This document shows positions 9,713 to 16,890 of a stretch of 64,000 nucleotides of DNA, in pieces. Source of the DNA: Rhodopseudomonas boonkerdii (lineage in GTDB: Bacteria; Pseudomonadota; Alphaproteobacteria; Rhizobiales; Xanthobacteraceae); the NCBI RefSeq assembly GCF_021184025.1, contig NZ_CP036537.1, forward strand, positions 124,001-188,000, written 5' to 3'. Within the stretch, counting starts at the first letter, position 1, and each line of letters opens with the position of its first letter. The translations under genes and the position numbers were made by a program. The notes under the pieces were generated by a model. The model made no database searches, was not told the DNA's origin, and saw only the letters and a program-made list of their open reading frames with translations.

Positions 9713-10111
9713 CTACACTCCAGATGAAAGTTTGAAAATGGCGTAGGCCGATGCCAGCGCAATAACGGCCGAGAAGAAGTTGTTGGCCATGATGGAAACC
9801 AGCTTCAGCTTCTCGTCATGGACATAGTCCTCAATGACGATCTGCATGCCGATCCGCATATGGACGACGCTTGCGATGATGAAGAGCAGCAGCGTGATGG
9901 CGACCACCGGCGAGCCGAGGATCTGCGCGGCGCCGGCCTGATTGCGGCCAAGCAGCGACATCACGATGAAGATGACCGGAATCAACAGCAGCAGCATCGC
10001 GACGGCGGTGAGGCGCTGACGCCAGTGGTCGCGCGTGCCGGAATGCGAGGAGCCATGATTACGAACGCGGCCAAGCGGCGTCCGCATCGATTTCTGAGAG
10101 GGCGAGCTCAT
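9713..10111 (-). CDS. sdhD: Succinate dehydrogenase membrane anchor subunit
   Basis: A 132-residue hydrophobic anchor with three predicted membrane helices. It carries HMRIGMQIVIEDYVHDEK, the SdhD segment with the heme-ligand histidine and the quinone-site aspartate and tyrosine. The open frame extends 28 codons further upstream, but the ATG at 10111 overlaps the sdhC stop as ATGA and gives the family length. Together with SdhC it binds heme b and ubiquinone and anchors SdhAB. Confidence 0.93.
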   Translation of the reverse strand: MSSPSQKSMRTPLGRVRNHGSSHSGTRDHWRQRLTAVAMLLLLIPVIFIVMSLLGRNQAGAAQILGSPVVAITLLLFIIASVVHMRIGMQIVIEDYVHDEKLKLVSIMANNFFSAVIALASAYAIFKLSSGV

Positions 10112-10506
10112 CGGCCACCTCCGATGGCGTAGGCAATGATCCAGAGCAGGATGGTGATGACGATACCGGCAATCAGCGCCGCGCGGGTGAGCCATTCACG
10201 CTCGTTGGGCTTGAAGCCGTAACCGAGATCCCAGACCAGATACCGGATTCCGCTCATGGCGTGATGGACCAGCGCCCAGGTGTAACCGAACGCAATCAGG
10301 CGCCCGATGATGCTGCCCGTGAAGGCCTGCACATAAGCATAAGCCGCGGGGCCGGAAGCGGCGGCGATGAGCCACCAGACGAGAAGCAGGGTGCCGAAAT
10401 ACAAGGCAATGCCGGTGGCACGATGGATGATGGACAGAGCCATCGTCAGCGTCCGGCGATAGATTTGCAGGTGCGGCGAAAGGGGGCGTTCGATCCTGGC
10501 GGCCAT
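10108..10506 (-). CDS. sdhC: Succinate dehydrogenase cytochrome b556 subunit
   Basis: A 132-residue three-helix membrane subunit with the SdhC signature RPLSPHLQIYR near the start, SIIHRATG in the first helix, and HHAMSGIRYLVWD containing the probable heme-ligand histidine. It is the first gene of the operon, with a sigma70-like promoter about 65-90 bases upstream. The overlap with sdhD suggests coupled translation. Confidence 0.95.
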   Translation of the reverse strand: MAARIERPLSPHLQIYRRTLTMALSIIHRATGIALYFGTLLLVWWLIAAASGPAAYAYVQAFTGSIIGRLIAFGYTWALVHHAMSGIRYLVWDLGYGFKPNEREWLTRAALIAGIVITILLWIIAYAIGGGR

Positions 10507-10556
10507 TCAACAACTTTGACAGGTTAATGGGCATCAAGTGCCCGAATTGGGATCGC

Positions 10557-10573
10557 GTAGAGCAATTCTATTT
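10557..10573 (-). promoter_or_regulatory. Weak iron-control-element-like site at the sdh promoter
   Basis: The minus strand reads AATAGAATTGCTCTACG, an imperfect palindrome resembling the Irr-box (TTTAGAA-N3-TTCTAAA) at about 9 of 14 arm positions. It overlaps the -10 element. The match is weak alone, but a better copy lies upstream of acnA in this window. Confidence 0.3.
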
Positions 10574-10597
10574 ACGAAGTCGATCCAGCGAGTGCAA
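10569..10597 (-). promoter_or_regulatory. Probable sdhCDAB promoter
   Basis: On the minus strand TTGCAC and TAAATA are separated by exactly 17 bases, a good match to housekeeping -35/-10 spacing. The element ends 63 bases before the sdhC start codon. Confidence 0.55.
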
Positions 10598-10751
10598 TCG
10601 CGAAATGATATAAACGGAATTCCTGTTCAGAGTTTGAAATCAGCATTGCGCGCGGCGGGATTGACACTTGGCATGCCACGGGCGCAGAGCCGGTGAAGCG
10701 CGATTCAGGCAAGCTTTATGGCGCAATCGCAAAAACAAATCGGGGCGGGAA

Positions 10752-11600
10752 ATGACGGGGCTGAATATCACCGAAGTTGTCGAGCTGGCGGTCCTCCTGG
10801 TGGCAGTTGGTGGACTGAGCGGTTTCCTCGCCGGGATATTCGGAATCGGCGGCGGCGCTATCCTTGTGCCTGTGTTTTACGAGTGTTTTCGCATTGCCGG
10901 CGTGCCGCTGGAGGTGCGGATGCCGCTCTGCATCGGCACCTCGCTGGCCATCATTATCCCGACCTCGCTACGCTCGTTCCGCGCCCACCTCGCTCGCGGC
11001 GCGGTGGATATGGAGATCCTGCGCAAGTGGTGGCTGCCGATCCTGTTCGGCGTCGCGGTGGGCAGCGTAACCGCCCGCTTCGCTCCGGAGCGGCTGTTCA
11101 AGATCGTCTTCGTGATGGTGGCGTGGTCCGCTGCTGCACGGCTGCTATTCGCGCGTGAGGGGTGGAAACTCGGCGACGACCTGCCCGGCGGGCCGCTGAT
11201 GAAAGTCTATGGCTTCTTCGTCGGCCTGCTCTCGACGCTGATGGGCATTGGCGGCGGGCTGTTTTCGAATCTGCTGATGACCTTCTACGGCCGCCCGATC
11301 CATCAGGCGGTGGCCACCTCATCAGCGCTTGCGGTACTGATCTCGATCCCCGGTGCGCTCGGCTACATCTATGCCGGCTGGCCGGCAGCCGCGACCTATC
11401 CCGAGGTCGCCCCGCTGCAACTCCCCTTCGCCCTCGGCTACGTCTCGCTGATTGGCGCGCTGCTGGTGATACCGACCAGCCTGCTCACCGCGCCGTTCGG
11501 CGTGAAGGCCGCGCATGCGATGTCCAAACGCATGCTGGAAATCGCGTTCGGAGCTTACCTGTTCATCGTCGGCAGTCGGTTCGTGGTGGCGCTGCTATGA
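10752..11600 (+). CDS. TSUP family (TauE/SafE) sulfite/sulfonate exporter-type membrane protein
   Basis: A 282-residue integral membrane protein with about eight hydrophobic segments in two halves. Each half carries the glycine-rich motif of the family: GIFGIGGGAILVP near residue 34 and LLSTLMGIGGGLFSN near residue 160. TSUP proteins move sulfite, sulfonates, thiosulfate or related anions; the substrate here is not indicated. The ATG at 10752 is used, as the upstream part of the open frame is not conserved-looking. It stands alone between the sdh promoter and a palindromic repeat. Confidence 0.85.
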   Translation: MTGLNITEVVELAVLLVAVGGLSGFLAGIFGIGGGAILVPVFYECFRIAGVPLEVRMPLCIGTSLAIIIPTSLRSFRAHLARGAVDMEILRKWWLPILFGVAVGSVTARFAPERLFKIVFVMVAWSAAARLLFAREGWKLGDDLPGGPLMKVYGFFVGLLSTLMGIGGGLFSNLLMTFYGRPIHQAVATSSALAVLISIPGALGYIYAGWPAAATYPEVAPLQLPFALGYVSLIGALLVIPTSLLTAPFGVKAAHAMSKRMLEIAFGAYLFIVGSRFVVALL

Positions 11601-11697
11601 TGCGTAGGGCGGATGAGCCGAAGGCGTAATCCGCCGGCCGAGCTCAAAGCGGAAACTCCGCGGCGGATGACGCTTCGCTCATCCGCCCTACAACTAC
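11601..11697. repeat. Palindromic intergenic repeat, family A (copy 1)
   Basis: A long imperfect inverted repeat whose outer arms read GTAGGGCGGATGAGC and GCTCATCCGCCCTAC, with an inner pair around TAATCCGCCGGC and GCGGCGGATGACGC. A second copy lies at 27893-27982. It is probably a REP-like non-autonomous element. Confidence 0.85.
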
Positions 11698-11708
11698 GGG
11701 CTCACGTT

Positions 11709-11727
11709 ATACTATCCGTAATAGTAT
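11709..11727. promoter_or_regulatory. Operator-like palindrome before the cation exporter
   Basis: A perfect inverted repeat of 7-base arms, ATACTAT-CCGTA-ATAGTAT, lies 28 bases before the chosen start codon of the cation diffusion facilitator. Its position and AT-rich symmetry suit a metal-responsive repressor, but no regulator gene is adjacent. Confidence 0.5.
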
Positions 11728-11755
11728 CCATATGCAGGCTTGCTATGGAGGGCGC

Positions 11756-12718
11756 ATGGTTCAGGCTCATCACCACGATCACGCGCATGATCACAACGAC
11801 CACGCCGGCCATGCGCATGGACCGGGCGGACACGTCCATGCGCCCGCCAGTTTCGGCAAGGCGTTTGCCATCGGCATCGCGCTCAACACCGTCTTCGTCG
11901 TCGTCGAAGCCATTTACGGTTATGCATCGGGCTCGATGGCGCTGGTGGCCGACGCCGGACACAATCTCTCCGACGTGCTCGGCCTGATCGCCGCATGGAC
12001 TGCTGCGGTGCTGGCGAAACGCGCCGCGACGCCGCGCTATACTTACGGCCTCAAGGGCTCGTCGATTCTCGCCGCGCTGTTCAACGCCGTCTTCCTGCTG
12101 GTCGCCGTCGGCGCCATCGCCTGGGAAGCGGTGCTGCGGTTGTTCAATCCCGAGCCGGTAACCGAGATCACGGTCATCGTGGTCGCCACCATCGGCATCC
12201 TCATCAACGGCGCCACCGCCCTGATGTTCGCCTCCGGCCGCAACAGCGACCTCAACATCCGCGGCGCCTATTTGCACATGGTCGCAGACGCCGCCGTATC
12301 GGTCGGCGTCGTGATCGCTGCCATCGTCATCATGTTCACCGGCTGGCTTTGGATCGACGCCGTCACCAGCCTCGTCATCTGCGTGCTGATCATCTGGGGC
12401 ACCTGGAGCCTGCTGCGCGACTCCACGGCAATGTCGCTGGCTGCCGTGCCACGCGGGATCGATCCCATAGCGGTCCGTGCCTACCTGGCGACATGCGAAG
12501 GCGTCGCTGATGTGCATGACCTGCATATCTGGCCGATGAGCACCACCGAAGTCGCCCTCACCTGCCATCTGGTGATTCCGACGGGCGCACCCGGCGATGC
12601 TTATCTGATGGGGATCGCCGGGCGGCTGAAGCGTGACTTCGGCATCGAACACGCCACGATTCAGATCGAAACCGATCCCAATTCGGCGTGTGCATTGGCG
12701 CCGGAGCATGTGATTTAA
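11756..12718 (+). CDS. Cation diffusion facilitator family metal exporter
   Basis: A 320-residue CDF (CzcD/ZitB-like) proton-coupled exporter of Zn, Co, Cd or a similar divalent metal. The N-terminus is a His/Asp-rich metal-binding tract (HHHDHAHDHNDHAGHAHG). Six membrane segments follow, with the family metal site SMALVADAGHNLSD in the second and the matching HMVADAAVSVGV later. A cytoplasmic C-terminal domain contains VHDLHIWPM. The ATG at 11756 is preferred over 11732: it has a GGAGGG ribosome-binding site and avoids placing the start next to the palindromic operator. The exact metal cannot be read from the sequence. Confidence 0.9.
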   Translation: MVQAHHHDHAHDHNDHAGHAHGPGGHVHAPASFGKAFAIGIALNTVFVVVEAIYGYASGSMALVADAGHNLSDVLGLIAAWTAAVLAKRAATPRYTYGLKGSSILAALFNAVFLLVAVGAIAWEAVLRLFNPEPVTEITVIVVATIGILINGATALMFASGRNSDLNIRGAYLHMVADAAVSVGVVIAAIVIMFTGWLWIDAVTSLVICVLIIWGTWSLLRDSTAMSLAAVPRGIDPIAVRAYLATCEGVADVHDLHIWPMSTTEVALTCHLVIPTGAPGDAYLMGIAGRLKRDFGIEHATIQIETDPNSACALAPEHVI

Positions 12719-12724
12719 TGCCCC

Positions 12725-12848
12725 CATACTTTGTCCTCATCCTGAGGAGCGCGCATACGCGCGCGCCTCGAAGGATGGTGGCACACTCCTAGCCAAGTCA
12801 TCTCATGGTTCGAGACGCGCGCGAGCGGAGCGCTCCTCACCATGAGAG
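12725..12848. repeat. Palindromic intergenic repeat, family B (copy 1)
   Basis: This is an intergenic element with the pattern CTCATCCTGAGGAGCGCGC ... CTCGAAGGATGG ... CATGGTTCGAGACGCGCG ... GCTCCTCACCATGAG. Related copies occur at about 19338, 21528, 42750 and 46806. Confidence 0.85.
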
Positions 12849-12872
12849 ACAGAGTTAGTTCGAGAGGCGACG

Positions 12873-14381
12873 TTACTTCGCGTAAATATCCTTATACGTC
12901 TCGCGCAGGACGTTCTTCTGCACCTTGCCCATGGTGTTGCGCGGCAGATCGTCCACGAAGATCACGCGCTTCGGCATCTTGAACTTTGCGATCTGCCCGT
13001 CGAGCGCCTTGATCACCGCCGCCTCATCGAGCGCTGTCTTCTTGTCGGTCACCACGACCGCGGTGACACCTTCACCGAAATCCGCATGCGGCACGCCGAT
13101 CACGGCGCTTTCCACCACGCCAGGCATGGCATCGATCTCGCTCTCGATTTCCTTCGGATAGACGTTGAAGCCCCCGGAAATAACGAGATCCTTGCCGCGG
13201 CCGAGGATATGGACATAACCCTTGCGATCGATCTTGCCGAGATCGCCAGTGATGAAGAAACCGTCGTCGCGAAATTCCGATTTGGTCTTTTCCGGCATCC
13301 GCCAATAGCCCTTGAACACGTTCGGGCCCTTCACCTCGATCATGCCGATCGTGTCCTCATCGAACTCCTTGCCCGTTTCCGGATCGGTGACGCGCACGGA
13401 GACGCCGGGCAGCGGGAAGCCGACGGCGCCGGGAACGCGCTCGCCGTCATAGGGGTTCGAGGTGTTCATGTTGGTTTCGGTCATGCCGTAGCGCTCGAGC
13501 ACCGCGTGGCCGGTGCGCGCGAACCATTCGCGATGGGTGTCGGCCAGCAGCGGCGCCGAGCCCGAGATGAACAGCCGCATATGGCTGCACGTCTCCTTCG
13601 ACAGGTTCGGCGACTGCAGGAGGCGCGTATAGAAGGTCGGCACCCCCATCAGCACTGTCGCGCGCGCCATCAATTGAATGATGCGCTCAGGATCGAGCTT
13701 CGGCAGGAAGATCATCGACGCGCGCGAGAACAGCGTGACATTGCTCGCCACGAACAGGCCATGCGTGTGATAGATCGGCAGCGCGTGGATCAGCACGTCG
13801 TCCTTGGTAAAGCGCCAGTAGTCCACGAGGCTCAGCGAGTTCGATGCGAGATTGTCGTGGCTCAGCATCGCGCCCTTGGAGCGGCCGGTCGTACCCGATG
13901 TGTAGAGGATCGCGGCGAGATCGTCATTGCCGCGCGCGACAGTGGCAAAGGCCGGCTTCTCCTTGTCGGCAGCGTCGGTGAGCGATCCCTTGCCGTCCGC
14001 GCCGAGCGTCTCGACCCGCGCGCCGACCTTGGCGGCAATCGCCTCGATGCCTTCCTTCTTGGCGGGATCGCACACCACCAGCGACGGTTCGGCGTCGGCG
14101 ATGAAGTAATCGAGCTCGTTTAACGTATACGCCGTGTTGAGCGGCAGATAGACCGCGCCGGCACGCACGGTTGCGAGATACAGGACGAGCGCGGGCACCG
14201 ATTTTTCGGTTTGCGCTGCAACGCGGTCGCCGACCTTCACGCCGCGCGCCACCAGCACATTCGCCACCTGCCCTGCCCAGGCGACGAGATCGCCGTAGCT
14301 GATGTGCTTGCCGTCCGGCGTCTCGATGGCGAGGCGCGACGGATCTTCAAGCTTGTCGAACAGGCGGGAGAACAGATTCAT
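12873..14381 (-). CDS. matB: Malonyl-CoA synthetase
   Basis: A 502-residue adenylate-forming enzyme that makes malonyl-CoA (and often methylmalonyl-CoA) from the free acid, ATP and CoA. It has the P-loop LYTSGTTGRSKG, the motif RYGMTETNM, the hinge region FFITGDLGKID and the catalytic lysine near the C-terminus in RNTMGKVQK, also the residue acetylated in R. palustris MatB. From memory the protein is nearly colinear with that enzyme. The ATG at 14381 gives the family N-terminus (NLFSRLFDKLEDP). No malonyl-CoA decarboxylase or malonate transporter is next to it. Confidence 0.93.
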   Translation of the reverse strand: MNLFSRLFDKLEDPSRLAIETPDGKHISYGDLVAWAGQVANVLVARGVKVGDRVAAQTEKSVPALVLYLATVRAGAVYLPLNTAYTLNELDYFIADAEPSLVVCDPAKKEGIEAIAAKVGARVETLGADGKGSLTDAADKEKPAFATVARGNDDLAAILYTSGTTGRSKGAMLSHDNLASNSLSLVDYWRFTKDDVLIHALPIYHTHGLFVASNVTLFSRASMIFLPKLDPERIIQLMARATVLMGVPTFYTRLLQSPNLSKETCSHMRLFISGSAPLLADTHREWFARTGHAVLERYGMTETNMNTSNPYDGERVPGAVGFPLPGVSVRVTDPETGKEFDEDTIGMIEVKGPNVFKGYWRMPEKTKSEFRDDGFFITGDLGKIDRKGYVHILGRGKDLVISGGFNVYPKEIESEIDAMPGVVESAVIGVPHADFGEGVTAVVVTDKKTALDEAAVIKALDGQIAKFKMPKRVIFVDDLPRNTMGKVQKNVLRETYKDIYAK

Positions 14382-14516
14382 GGCATTCACACATCGATTG
14401 GAGGAGCCAGACAATCGCACCGAGACCAAACCTGCGATTGCATCAAACTATCCGTTGTCTCTAGCAAGAACGGACCGCCTTCCGCAACGCGCGCGCGAAC
14501 GCAGTGCGTCGCCGAA

Positions 14517-14551
14517 AGTTTCAGGATCGACGAAAAATATAGCCTGAAACT
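14517..14551. promoter_or_regulatory. Inverted repeat upstream of the fasciclin gene
   Basis: Perfect 9-base arms AGTTTCAGG and CCTGAAACT flank a 17-base AT-rich spacer that contains AATATAG, a possible -10 element. It lies about 120 bases before the start codon, so it may be an operator or promoter-overlapping site. Confidence 0.4.
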
Positions 14552-14672
14552 GGCCCTGAGCCCTTGCGTAGCTCGGCCATCGACGGCGACAGGCCTCGCA
14601 GGCAAAGCGGCGTCGAGAACCTTTCAGCGCACGGTGCCGATGGCACCTTCAACGACACTCGGGAGACGACTC

Positions 14673-15257
14673 ATGTCCAAGCGTATCGCACTTTTGTCCG
14701 CCGTCGCCTTCGGCACGCTCGCCATCACGGGCGCCATGCCGGTTCCGGCCCAGGCCAAGGACAAGATGATGAAGAGCGAGATGTCCGGCGAAAAGACCGT
14801 GATGGTCGGCGGGGCACCGATGTACCCGTCAAAGAACATTGTCGAAAACGCCGTCAATTCGAAGGATCACACCACGCTGGTCGCCGCCGTGAAAGCCGCC
14901 GGCCTCGTCGATACGCTCGCCGGCCCGGGCCCGTTCACCGTGTTCGCGCCGACCAATGCCGCTTTCGCCAAGCTGCCCAAAGGCACCGTCGAGACCCTGG
15001 TCAAGCCTGAAAACAAGGCCACCCTCACCAAGATCCTGACCTACCATGTGGTCCCCGGCAAACTCGAAGCCGCCGACCTCAAGGACGGCCAGAAGCTGAC
15101 CACCGTGGAAGGCGAACAGCTCACCGTGAGGAAGACCGGCGGCAAGACCATGCTGGTCGATGCGAAGGGCGGTTCCTCCACTGTCACGATTCCGAACGTC
15201 AACCAGTCTAACGGCGTCATCCACGTCATCGATACCGTCGTGATGCCGAAAGCCTGA
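14673..15257 (+). CDS. Secreted fasciclin (FAS1) domain protein
   Basis: A 194-residue exported protein. An N-terminal signal peptide (RIALLSAVAFGTLAITGAMP, cleavage near AQA-KD) is followed by a short Lys/Met-rich segment and one FAS1 domain from about residue 55. That domain has the typical GPFTVFAPTNAAFAKLP, LTYHVVPGKLEA and GVIHVIDTVVMP blocks. FAS1 domains mediate adhesion or matrix interactions; the specific role is unknown. The ATG at 14673 has a GGGAG ribosome-binding site; the longer open frame upstream is not coding. A strong terminator follows. Confidence 0.9.
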   Translation: MSKRIALLSAVAFGTLAITGAMPVPAQAKDKMMKSEMSGEKTVMVGGAPMYPSKNIVENAVNSKDHTTLVAAVKAAGLVDTLAGPGPFTVFAPTNAAFAKLPKGTVETLVKPENKATLTKILTYHVVPGKLEAADLKDGQKLTTVEGEQLTVRKTGGKTMLVDAKGGSSTVTIPNVNQSNGVIHVIDTVVMPKA

Positions 15258-15325
15258 CATCCTTACGTGTCCGGACCGTATCGGATACCGGGACACAAGC
15301 TCCCCTTCGGGACGCGCGTATCAGA

Positions 15326-15353
15326 AGCGAGCCGGGTGCCGGCTCGCTTTTTT
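15326..15353 (+). terminator. Rho-independent terminator after the fasciclin gene
   Basis: A 10-base-pair GC-rich stem (AGCGAGCCGG with CCGGCTCGCT) with a 3-base loop is followed by a run of six T residues. Confidence 0.9.
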
Positions 15354-15459
15354 GTGATCCCGGGCATAAATGCAGCAGTGGGGTTGTTGATGAGATGGAC
15401 GTAACGATGACCCGCTTCGCTCCGTAAGGCTGACAGGGGCCACGATCTCGGATTATGCC

Positions 15460-16089
15460 ATGTCGAGTATCTCGATCGACGACGCACAGAACGCGTCTGC
15501 AACAAGCAAGGCGATCCAGCCCGTCTGGGTTCGCGTACTGCACTGGATCAATGCCGTCGCGATGGTGATCATGATCATGTCGGGCTGGCAGATCTACAAT
15601 GCTTCGCCGCTGTTCGATTTCGTTTTTCCGCGCAGCATCACGCTCGGCGGCTGGCTCGGCGGCGGCATCATGTGGCATCTCGCCGGCATGTGGCTGCTGG
15701 TCATCAACGGCCTGCTCTATGTCCTGCTCGGCATCGTCACCGGCCGCTTCCGCAGGAGGCTGCTGCCGATCTCCACGTCAGGCGTGATCGGCGATACCCG
15801 GGCAGCGCTCACCGGCAAGCTCTCGCATGCCGATCTCTCCACCTACAATCAGGTGCAGCGACTGCTCTATATCGGCATCCTCATTGTCGGCGTCGTCATC
15901 GTGCTGTCCGGCCTCGCAATCTGGAAGCCGGTGCAGTTCCAGTATCTCACTGCCATTTTCGGCGGCTACGACACTGCGCGTTACGTCCATTTCGTGATGA
16001 TGGCCTCCATCGTCGGCTTCCTCGTCATCCATGTCGCGCTGGCGTTGATCGTGCCTAAGAGCCTGCGCGCGATGATCATCGGACGCTGA
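15460..16089 (+). CDS. Cytochrome b membrane subunit of a molybdoenzyme system
   Basis: A 209-residue four-helix membrane protein of the b-type cytochrome family seen in Ni-Fe hydrogenases and thiosulfate/formate dehydrogenases. Histidines suited to heme binding lie in the first helix (RVLHWINAVAMV), in MWHLAGMWLL and near the end (YVHFVMMASIVGFLVIHVAL). Ten bases later comes a sulfite-oxidase-fold molybdoenzyme without a heme domain, so this protein probably links that enzyme to the quinone pool. It replaces, in position, the MsrQ-type heme protein of the classical MsrPQ pair but has a different sequence pattern. Confidence 0.85.
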   Translation: MSSISIDDAQNASATSKAIQPVWVRVLHWINAVAMVIMIMSGWQIYNASPLFDFVFPRSITLGGWLGGGIMWHLAGMWLLVINGLLYVLLGIVTGRFRRRLLPISTSGVIGDTRAALTGKLSHADLSTYNQVQRLLYIGILIVGVVIVLSGLAIWKPVQFQYLTAIFGGYDTARYVHFVMMASIVGFLVIHVALALIVPKSLRAMIIGR

Positions 16090-16099
16090 GGAGCAGATC

Positions 16100-16882
16100 A
16101 TGCTGAAGAAGATGCGCTCGCTCATCATTCCCGGTGTCGACAAGCAGCTACTGGTAAAGGACGCCGTCAAACTGATGCCCGACCTGTCGCGCCGACGCTT
16201 CATCGCTTCCGGCGCGAGTTTTGGCGCGCTGACGCTGCTGACCGGCTGCAACGTGTCCGACAGCGTTTCCGCGGAGAGCCTGCTGACCCAGATCTCCAAG
16301 TTCAACGACATGGTGCAGGCAAAAATCTTCAATCCGAATGTGATGGCGCCGACCTATTCGGAGAAGGACATCCGCCGCCCCTTCCCGTTCAACGGCTTTT
16401 ACTCGGAGGACGAGGCGCCGGAGATCGACGGCAAGGAATGGAAGCTCGAAGTCTCCGGCCTCGTCGACAACAACAGGTCCTGGACGCTGGAAGAGCTGTA
16501 CAAGCTGCCGGAGGTTTCGCAGATCACGCGCCACATTTGCGTCGAGGGCTGGAGCGCCATCGGCTCGTGGCAGGGCACGCCGCTGCGCGACTTCCTCAAG
16601 CTGATCGGCGCCGATACGCAGGCGAAATGGGTACATTTCCGCTGCGCCGAGGACTATGCCAGTTCGCTCGACATGCCCACTGCGCTGCATGCGCAGACGC
16701 AGATGACGTTCAAGTTCGACAACCAGATCCTGCCGCGCGCCTACGGCTATCCGATGAAGATCCGGGTGCCGACCAAGCTTGGCTTCAAGAATCCGAAATA
16801 TGTGACGTCGCTGGAAGTCACCAACGACTACAAGGGCGGTTACTGGGAAGACCAGGGGTATAATGATTTCAGTGGGAGCTAG
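16100..16882 (+). CDS. Tat-exported molybdopterin oxidoreductase of the sulfite oxidase family, probably a lipoprotein
   Basis: A 260-residue sulfite-oxidase-fold protein related to MsrP. C147 in RHICVEGWSAIGSW is the expected molybdenum ligand, and the later RAYGYPMKIRVPTKLGFK region is typical of the family. Export is by the Tat route: twin arginines in LSRRRFIASG at residues 30-38, after an unusually long 30-residue leader. The hydrophobic stretch ends in LLTGC (residues 46-50), a lipobox, so the mature enzyme may be lipid-anchored at C50. It overlaps functionally with the cytochrome b gene just upstream. Substrate unknown; candidates are sulfite or protein methionine sulfoxide. Confidence 0.87.
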   Translation: MLKKMRSLIIPGVDKQLLVKDAVKLMPDLSRRRFIASGASFGALTLLTGCNVSDSVSAESLLTQISKFNDMVQAKIFNPNVMAPTYSEKDIRRPFPFNGFYSEDEAPEIDGKEWKLEVSGLVDNNRSWTLEELYKLPEVSQITRHICVEGWSAIGSWQGTPLRDFLKLIGADTQAKWVHFRCAEDYASSLDMPTALHAQTQMTFKFDNQILPRAYGYPMKIRVPTKLGFKNPKYVTSLEVTNDYKGGYWEDQGYNDFSGS

Positions 16883-16890
16883 ACTCCGCC

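Noticed and set aside
7835..9727. 630-codon open frame on the plus strand
   Set aside because: It lies exactly antisense to sdhA, is rich in His, Arg and Asp as expected of a mirror frame in GC-rich DNA, and shows no domain.
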